From NCBI RefSeq assembly GCF_001655615.1, contig NZ_CP011567.1, forward strand, positions 3,667,001-3,731,000: a DNA stretch of 64,000 bases, written 5' to 3'. Within the stretch, counting starts at the first letter, position 1; each line of letters starts with the position of its first letter. Positions 57,170 to 64,000 of the stretch are shown here, one piece after another. The notes beneath the pieces were generated by a model. That model saw only the letters and a list, made by a program, of their open reading frames with translations. It was not told the DNA's origin and did not search any database. The position numbers were made by a program, and so were the translations under genes. Source of the stretch: Pseudomonas sp. GR 6-02 (lineage in GTDB: Bacteria > Pseudomonadota > Gammaproteobacteria > Pseudomonadales > Pseudomonadaceae).

Positions 57170-58354
57170 CTACCAGGTCAACACCGCCCCCACCGCAAAC
57201 GTATCGGTGTTTTCATTCTGGGCGCTGGTGTCGTGGCCGTTGATTTCGAACTGGTTGTACTCGGCCACCAGCTTGAGGTTGTCGTTGACGTCATGGAACA
57301 GCGCAACGCCGCGAGTCTCATAATCGGCGCCGCTGCCGACCACGCCGTTACCGTCGTCCTTGGTCTTGCCGTAAGACAAGGCCAGTCGGTTCTTGCCCAG
57401 TTTGTAGGAGCCCTGCAACAGGTAACCGTTGCTGTCGACATTGCGCAGGGTCGGTTCACCGGCATTGTTGGTGAAGAACGGGTTAATGCCTTTGGCCTGG
57501 AAACCGGAGCCGGTCAGCGACAGCCCGCCCATCTTCGCCTGCAAGCCATAGCCGACGCCTTTGGAGGTGACGGACCCGACGCTGGAATCGGTGTTGTCCG
57601 AGGTCTGGTAGCTGCCGTTGAGCCAGCTGTAAATCTTCGCCCCGCCGAGGTCGAACTGATAGGTGATCTCGCTCTCGGTGCGCGGGTTCTTCTGGTACGC
57701 CTTGCCGGTTGCGCTGCTGTCGTTGGTGTCGACCGGGTCCATGATCCCCACCGCCACCCGCAAGCCGTCCATCATCGGGGTGCGATAGGTAATCTGCGAG
57801 GTCGGGAACGGGTACGGATAACCGCTGCCGATGTTGCCGAACGACACCCCCCCGCCGTCCACCAGGCCCAACGTATCGCTGACCTGACCGTAACCGGCGA
57901 GCAGTTCGTCGAGCAGGATGTTGGAACGGGCAAACAGGCCGAAGTCCTTGCCGATCAGCACCTCGCCCCACTCCGGGTTGGCCACCGTGCCGTAGAACTG
58001 CCGCACGTCAATGGCGGTGTTGGTGCCGTTGGTTTCGCTGTCATTGATGGTCACCCAGAACGAGGCCCGGGCGCCGAGCTTGAGGTCATCGACCTGCTTG
58101 CCCATGTTGAAACCCAGATAGTTAGGCAAAAAACCCATCTTCACCCGCGCCTGGCGCCGGTCGTACTGATCGCCGGCCCGGTCCACGTTGCTATTGACGT
58201 AGAAGGCGTTGATGTAGCCATCGGTGGAGAAAGTGGTCTGGTCCTTGTCGTACAGCATGATCTCGGCCTGGACCATCGAGCTCAGGCCCAGGGATGACAG
58301 ACTAACGATGAAAGCCGGCAAGAAACGATGCTTGAAATTCTTATTGTTGTGCAT
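57170..58354 (-). CDS. Gram-negative porin
   Basis: The 394-residue product has a signal peptide (cleavage after VQA near residue 30) and alternating beta strands ending in an aromatic residue (AVGAVLTW), with typical porin-4-family segments (FSTDGYINAFY, VKMGFLPNYLGFNMGKQVDDLKLGARASF, WGEVLIGKDFGL). It would admit the substrate alcohols to the periplasm. CGGAG precedes ATG 58354. A degenerate ped-like element (CTGCCTTGGGGGCGG) lies about 70-80 bases upstream. Confidence 0.85.
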   Translation of the reverse strand: MHNNKNFKHRFLPAFIVSLSSLGLSSMVQAEIMLYDKDQTTFSTDGYINAFYVNSNVDRAGDQYDRRQARVKMGFLPNYLGFNMGKQVDDLKLGARASFWVTINDSETNGTNTAIDVRQFYGTVANPEWGEVLIGKDFGLFARSNILLDELLAGYGQVSDTLGLVDGGGVSFGNIGSGYPYPFPTSQITYRTPMMDGLRVAVGIMDPVDTNDSSATGKAYQKNPRTESEITYQFDLGGAKIYSWLNGSYQTSDNTDSSVGSVTSKGVGYGLQAKMGGLSLTGSGFQAKGINPFFTNNAGEPTLRNVDSNGYLLQGSYKLGKNRLALSYGKTKDDGNGVVGSGADYETRGVALFHDVNDNLKLVAEYNQFEINGHDTSAQNENTDTFAVGAVLTW

Positions 58355-58562
58355 GACGCGCTCCGCTACGGGGACTTGATGTCGGAGGCGATTATCGAAA
58401 GCGGACAGGCGGCGTCATACGCTGCCTTGGGGGCGGTTGTCAGGTGCTTTGGGCTGGCCGGTAGCGCGCGGCAAATTCGGTGTAAGACCGCCCGTCGGCC
58501 AGGCCCGGAACTTAGGGTGTAAGCCTGCGGGCCACACAGACGTCCACAGGAACCGGTGCGCG

Positions 58563-59369
58563 CTAGGCGAGTGCTCTAAACAGCATGTAAACGGCTACCA
58601 CCACGCAGACGCTGGCAAAGCCGATCTGCAACCCTCGGGCCGGCACCCGCGCGCAGAGTTTTCGGCCGAGGATCATCCCGACGATGCTGGCGACAATGAA
58701 CGACACGCCCAAACCATCGATCCGCACCCCGGCGTGAAACGCGCCAATCACCCCGATGATCGAGATCAGGCTGATCACCATCAACGACGTGGCGACGATC
58801 CCGCGCATCTGCACATCGGTCAGTTGCTTGAACGCAGGCACTATCAGAAAACCGCCACCGACCCCGAGCAACCCCGAGACCACGCCAGTGACCGCGCCGA
58901 GCGCGGCAAGGGTCGCGGTGCATTTGGCGGTCCAGGAAAAACGCCCGGTCTGCTGATCGAGCATGCAGTTCTTCTGGCCCCAGTTGGCGTGGCCGTGGTC
59001 GCTCGGACCGGCGTCGAGCTTTTCCGGGCGCAGCATCCGCCAGGCCACCAAGACCATCAGCAGACTGAACAGGATTTTCAGGATCTTTTCCGGCAACTGA
59101 TGAGCAAAGTAGATACCCACCGGCGAAAACACCGCGCCGAGCAAAGCAATCAACAGCGCCGCGCGATAGCGCACCAGGCCATGGCGCAACCCGTCGATCG
59201 CACCGATCGCCGCCGCACTGCCCACCGCGAACAAGGCGACGGGCGCCGCCTGGGTCATGGTCAAACCCAGCCCGAGCACCAGGGCCGGCACCGCAAGAAT
59301 ACCGCCACCGGCTCCGGTCAAGCCGAGCACCAGGCCCATGACCAGGCCAAAAAAACTTGCCAACAACAT
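58563..59369 (-). CDS. TauE/SafE-family (DUF81) permease
   Basis: The 268-residue protein has about eight hydrophobic segments and the duplicated TauE/SafE motifs GLTGAGGGILAVPAL and GLLGVGGGFLIVPA. Members export or import small sulfur-containing anions. ATG 59369 gives the normal family N terminus (MLLASFFGLVMGLVLG); the frame to 59573 is open without ribosome sites. It is divergent from a persulfide dioxygenase-like gene, a pairing seen in sulfide detoxification operons. No regulator is adjacent. Confidence 0.85.
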   Translation of the reverse strand: MLLASFFGLVMGLVLGLTGAGGGILAVPALVLGLGLTMTQAAPVALFAVGSAAAIGAIDGLRHGLVRYRAALLIALLGAVFSPVGIYFAHQLPEKILKILFSLLMVLVAWRMLRPEKLDAGPSDHGHANWGQKNCMLDQQTGRFSWTAKCTATLAALGAVTGVVSGLLGVGGGFLIVPAFKQLTDVQMRGIVATSLMVISLISIIGVIGAFHAGVRIDGLGVSFIVASIVGMILGRKLCARVPARGLQIGFASVCVVVAVYMLFRALA

Positions 59370-59532
59370 AAAACACTCATGATCCGCGAAAAAAGGCCGG
59401 GGACGCCCGGTATCGATTGAGTGACAGGATAGAGCCCGCACAGTTTTTTTCATTAATTGAATTGATGCGGGGCTGGTCAACGCAGGGAAAATGAAACTAC
59501 CCTCAAGGCTTGTCCAAACAGAAACAGCCACC

Positions 59533-60396
59533 ATGCCCGCCTTGATTGAAGCCTTCCTCGACCCCGCATCCAAGACCTACAGCTACGTAATCTACGAGCA
59601 CGATGGCGGGCACTGCGCGATTGTCGACCCGGTGCTCGATTACAACGCCGCCGCAGGGCGCACTTCGACCGTCCAGGCCGACAGGATCATCGCCTTCGTT
59701 CGCCAACACCAGTTGCAGGTGCAATGGCTGCTGGAAACCCATGCCCATGCCGATCACCTGTCGGCCGCGCCGTACCTGCGTCGGGAACTGGGGGGCAAGA
59801 TTGCGATTGGTCAGTCGATCAGCAAGGTTCAGGGGGTGTTCAAGACACTGTTCAATCTTGAACCGGGATTCAGGGTCGACGGTTCGCAGTTCGATCACCT
59901 GTTCGCACCGGACGAGTCATTCCGCATTGGCAACCTCAAGGCCACGGCCCTGCATGTGCCCGGACATACCCCGGCGGACATGGCTTATTTGATCGACGGC
60001 GATGTGATTATGGTGGGCGACACGTTGTTCATGCCGGACGTCGGCACCGCGCGTTGCGACTTCCCCGGCGGCAACGCCAACCAGATGTTCGCCTCGATCC
60101 GCAAACTGCTGGCCTTCCCCGCCAGTGTGCGTCTCTTCGTTTGCCACGATTACCCGCCCGAGGGCCGCGCCCCGCAATGCCAGAGTACGGTTGGCGAGCA
60201 GCGCAAAAGCAACATTCATATTCACGACGGCGTCGACGAAGCCTCCTTCGTCGCGATGCGCACCCAGCGTGACGCCGGTTTGTGCATGCCGACGCTGTTG
60301 CTGCCGGCGATTCAGGTGAATGTGCGGGCAGGGAATTTGCCGCCCGCGGAAGACAATGGCGTGACCTACCTGAAAATCCCCCTGAACCAACTCTAG
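59533..60396 (+). CDS. Persulfide dioxygenase-like (Blh/ETHE1) metallohydrolase
   Basis: The 287-residue protein has the HAHADH metal motif at 70-75, GHTPADMAY, VGDTLFMPDVGTARCDFPGG and CHDYPPEGR, as in ETHE1/Blh proteins that oxidise persulfides. ATG 59533 gives the usual MPALIEAFLDP start; an upstream in-frame ATG at 59491 has a better-looking ribosome site (AGGGA), so the product could be 14 residues longer. Divergent from the TauE/SafE gene. Confidence 0.88.
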   Translation: MPALIEAFLDPASKTYSYVIYEHDGGHCAIVDPVLDYNAAAGRTSTVQADRIIAFVRQHQLQVQWLLETHAHADHLSAAPYLRRELGGKIAIGQSISKVQGVFKTLFNLEPGFRVDGSQFDHLFAPDESFRIGNLKATALHVPGHTPADMAYLIDGDVIMVGDTLFMPDVGTARCDFPGGNANQMFASIRKLLAFPASVRLFVCHDYPPEGRAPQCQSTVGEQRKSNIHIHDGVDEASFVAMRTQRDAGLCMPTLLLPAIQVNVRAGNLPPAEDNGVTYLKIPLNQL

Positions 60397-60400
60397 CCCC

Positions 60401-60435
60401 GAACGCTGCCTCGCGGTGCTCGACAGCTGCTACGG
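60401..60435. repeat. Solitary arm of the CTGTAGCAGCTG repeat family
   Basis: The 35 bases starting GAACGCTGCCTCGCGGTGCT differ at about two positions from the right arm of the repeat at 11764-11944. No matching inverted arm is seen nearby, so it looks like a half element between the metallohydrolase and bkdR. Confidence 0.75.
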
Positions 60436-60453
60436 CCGCTACAACTGCGATCT

Positions 60454-60942
60454 TCAATTGGCCAGGGTCAGACCATTCGCCGGCAACGGCAACGCCGTCT
60501 TGTAGCGCACTTGCTTGAGCGCAAAGCTCGAACGAATGTTCGCCACTCCCGGCACCTTGGTCAGAAAGTCCATCATGAAGCGCTCCAGCGACTGGATGGT
60601 CGGCACCAACACACGGATCAAATAGTCCGGGTCGCCGGCCATCAGATAGCACTCCATTACTTCCGGGCGATCAGAAATCGCCTCTTCGAAATGCTGCAAC
60701 GCCTCTTCCACCTGCTTCTCCAGGCTGACGTGAATGAACACATTCACATGCAGCCCCAGCAAGTCGGCATCCAGCAACGTCACCTGCTCGCGAATCAGCC
60801 CTAATTCTTCCATCGCCTTGACCCGATTGAAGCACGGCGTGGGCGACAGGTTCACCGAGCGCGCGAGGTCGGCGTTGGTGATGCGCGCGTTCTCCTGAAG
60901 GCTGTTGAGAATGCCGATGTCGGTACGGTCCAGTTTGCGCAT
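60454..60942 (-). CDS. bkdR: BkdR, Lrp/AsnC-family regulator of the bkd operon
   Basis: The 162-residue protein has an N-terminal HTH ([34 protein letters not shown]) and the RAM ligand-binding domain ([16 protein letters not shown] pattern seen as [16 protein letters not shown]). It is divergent from bkdA1 and would activate the operon in response to branched-chain amino acids. Ribosome site is weak. Confidence 0.92.
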   Translation of the reverse strand: MRKLDRTDIGILNSLQENARITNADLARSVNLSPTPCFNRVKAMEELGLIREQVTLLDADLLGLHVNVFIHVSLEKQVEEALQHFEEAISDRPEVMECYLMAGDPDYLIRVLVPTIQSLERFMMDFLTKVPGVANIRSSFALKQVRYKTALPLPANGLTLAN

Positions 60943-62363
<1,421 letters not shown>

Positions 62364-62364
62364 C

Positions 62365-63423
62365 ATGAACGATCACAACAATAATATTCAGTTGGAAACC
62401 GCCATGACCACGACCACCATGACCATGATCCAGGCCCTGCGCTCGGCCATGGATGTGATGCTTGAGCGTGACGACAACGTCGTGGTGTTCGGTCAGGACG
62501 TCGGCTACTTCGGTGGTGTGTTCCGTTGCACCGAAGGCCTGCAGACCAAGTACGGCACCTCCCGCGTATTCGATGCGCCAATCTCCGAAAGCGGCATCGT
62601 CGGCGTCGCCGTGGGCATGGGTGCTTACGGTTTGCGGCCGGTGGCCGAGATCCAGTTCGCCGACTACGTGTATCCGGCATCGGACCAGATCATTTCCGAA
62701 GCGGCGCGCTTGCGTTATCGCTCGGCCGGCGAGTTCACCGCGCCGATGACCCTGCGCATGCCCTGCGGCGGCGGCATCTATGGCGGCCAGACTCACAGCC
62801 AGAGCATCGAGGCGATGTTCACCCAGGTCTGCGGCTTGCGCACCGTCATGCCATCCAACCCTTACGACGCCAAAGGCCTGCTGATCGCCTCCATCGAAAA
62901 CGATGACCCGGTGATCTTCCTCGAGCCAAAACGCCTGTACAACGGCCCGTTCGACGGTCACCACGAGCGCCCGGTGACCCCATGGTCGAAGCACCCGGCC
63001 GCGCAAGTGCCGGACGGTTACTACACCGTGCCGCTGGATGTTGCCGCCATCACCCGTCCGGGCAAGGACGTGACCATCCTGACCTACGGCACCACGGTTT
63101 ATGTGTCGCAAGTCGCCGCTGAAGAAACCGGCATCGATGCCGAAGTCATCGACCTGCGCAGCCTGTGGCCGCTGGACCTGGAAACCATCGTCAAGTCGGT
63201 GAAGAAAACCGGACGCTGTGTAGTTGTTCACGAAGCGACCCGTACCTGCGGATTCGGCGCCGAGCTGGTCGCGCTGGTGCAAGAGCATTGCTTCCACTAC
63301 CTGGAAGCGCCAATCGAGCGCGTGACCGGTTGGGACACCCCCTACCCGCACGCGCAAGAGTGGGCGTATTTCCCTGGTCCGTCCCGTGTGGGCGCGGCTT
63401 TGCATCGGGTTATGGAGGTCTGA
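62365..63423 (+). CDS. bkdA2: Branched-chain 2-oxoacid dehydrogenase E1 beta subunit
   Basis: The 352-residue protein has MIQALRSAMDVMLERDDNVVV, GQDVGYFGGVFRCTEGL, RMPCGGGIYGGQTHSQS and the C-terminal TGRCVVVHEATRTCGFGAELVALV, as in BkdA2. It pairs with BkdA1 in the E1 heterotetramer. It starts one base after the bkdA1 stop and is followed immediately by bkdB (TGAATG). Confidence 0.96.
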   Translation: MNDHNNNIQLETAMTTTTMTMIQALRSAMDVMLERDDNVVVFGQDVGYFGGVFRCTEGLQTKYGTSRVFDAPISESGIVGVAVGMGAYGLRPVAEIQFADYVYPASDQIISEAARLRYRSAGEFTAPMTLRMPCGGGIYGGQTHSQSIEAMFTQVCGLRTVMPSNPYDAKGLLIASIENDDPVIFLEPKRLYNGPFDGHHERPVTPWSKHPAAQVPDGYYTVPLDVAAITRPGKDVTILTYGTTVYVSQVAAEETGIDAEVIDLRSLWPLDLETIVKSVKKTGRCVVVHEATRTCGFGAELVALVQEHCFHYLEAPIERVTGWDTPYPHAQEWAYFPGPSRVGAALHRVMEV

Positions 63424-64000
63424 ATGGGCACGCACGTTATTAAAATGCCGGACATTGGCGAAGGCATTGCAGAAGTTGAATTGTCTCAGTGGCACGTCAA
63501 GGTCGGCGACATGGTCGTCGAAGATCAGGTGCTGGCCGATGTCATGACCGACAAGGCGATGGTCGACATCCCCTCGCCGGTGAACGGCAAGGTGATTGCA
63601 CTGGGCGGACAGCCGGGCGAAGTCATGGCGGTCGGCAGCGTGCTGATCAGCATTGAAGTCGAAGGCGCGGGTAACGTTAAGGAATCGACTGCGCCAGCGG
63701 CTGTTGTTAAAGAAGCACCTGTGGCGGCGCCGAAAGTTGAAGCCGTCGTAGAAAGCACACCGGCTGCAGCGGCCCCGCGTCCGGCTGCCGCTTGCCAAGG
63801 ACCGATGGTCGCCCGCGAAGCCGACGAACGTCCGCTGGCCTCCCCGGCCGTGCGCAAGCATGCGTTGGACCTTGGCATTCAACTGCGCCTGGTGCGTGGC
63901 AGCGGCCCTGCCGGGCGGATTCTGCACGAAGACCTCGAGGCTTATCTGGCTCAGGGTCAGTCGAACGCATCGACGGCCACCGCCGCTTACGCCCAGCGCA
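63424..64000 (+). CDS. bkdB: BkdB, dihydrolipoyl acyltransferase E2 (3' partial)
   Basis: The visible 192 codons encode the lipoyl domain (MPDIGEGIAEVELSQWHVKVGD with lipoyl-lysine in MTDKAMVDI), an Ala/Pro-rich linker, and the start of the peripheral subunit-binding domain (ASPAVRKHALDLGIQLRLVRGSGPAGRILHEDL). The catalytic acyltransferase domain lies beyond the window edge. ATG 63424 directly follows the bkdA2 stop. Confidence 0.95.
   Translation, partial: MGTHVIKMPDIGEGIAEVELSQWHVKVGDMVVEDQVLADVMTDKAMVDIPSPVNGKVIALGGQPGEVMAVGSVLISIEVEGAGNVKESTAPAAVVKEAPVAAPKVEAVVESTPAAAAPRPAAACQGPMVAREADERPLASPAVRKHALDLGIQLRLVRGSGPAGRILHEDLEAYLAQGQSNASTATAAYAQR

Noticed and set aside
59370..59573. 68-residue extension of the TauE/SafE permease
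   Set aside because: It overlaps the divergent gene start and lacks family similarity; the permease begins at MLLASFFG.

Overview
The window comes from a high-GC gammaproteobacterium, almost certainly a Pseudomonas of the fluorescens/putida lineage. The evidence is a bkd operon closely resembling that of P. putida, a ped/exa-type quinoprotein alcohol cluster, a DUF1652-like small protein, and at least seven copies of a GAGGGAGCTTGCTCCC-type long inverted repeat (REPIN-like) between genes.

Layout. (1) 2-12351: end of a type VI secretion locus: tssC (5' truncated), hcp, tssE, tssF, tssG, tssH/clpV, an unusual two-dinucleotide-motif flavoprotein gene, vgrG, a MORN-repeat gene and a convergent PAAR-like gene. 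(2) 12540-17694: an APH-type kinase plus SDR operon, an AT-richer two-gene island (unknown protein plus ADP-ribosyltransferase-like protein), a Gfo/Idh/MocA oxidoreductase and two small proteins. (3) 17888-20406: a triple-PAS LuxR regulator and a YeeE/YedE-type sulfur transporter pair. (4) 20428-29014: a complete reductive pyrimidine catabolism locus (carbamoylase, NCS1 permease, dihydropyrimidinase, PreT, PreA, RutR-like regulator). (5) 29154-34510: copC-copD, an emrAB-like efflux pair and a secreted polysaccharide deacetylase.

(6) 34572-58354: a large quinoprotein alcohol-oxidation locus. It holds an ErcS-like hybrid kinase, an ErcA-like Fe-alcohol dehydrogenase, pqqABCE without pqqD, an ExaC-like aldehyde dehydrogenase, a PedH-type quinoprotein dehydrogenase with the Asp-x-Asp lanthanide signature, a metallohydrolase/SoxYZ-like/solute-binding/cytochrome c operon, a divergent ABC-transporter operon with beta-propeller and rhodanese-like partners, a LuxR-type response regulator, a large hybrid kinase, a FIST sensor protein and a porin. 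A recurring element, consensus near CTACCTTGGTAG(T/C)(A/G)GG, lies about 60-125 bp upstream of many of these transcription units and is the best candidate for the shared operator.

(7) 58563-64000: a TauE/SafE permease divergent from a persulfide-dioxygenase-like metallohydrolase, then bkdR and the branched-chain ketoacid dehydrogenase operon bkdA1-bkdA2-bkdB (bkdB cut by the window end).

The strongest candidates for something new are the kinless flavoprotein between tssH and vgrG, the coupled ART-like gene pair at 14545-15554, the shared ped/exa operator, and the pqq cluster missing pqqD beside a lanthanide-type dehydrogenase. No tRNA, rRNA, CRISPR array, insertion sequence or prophage was recognised.
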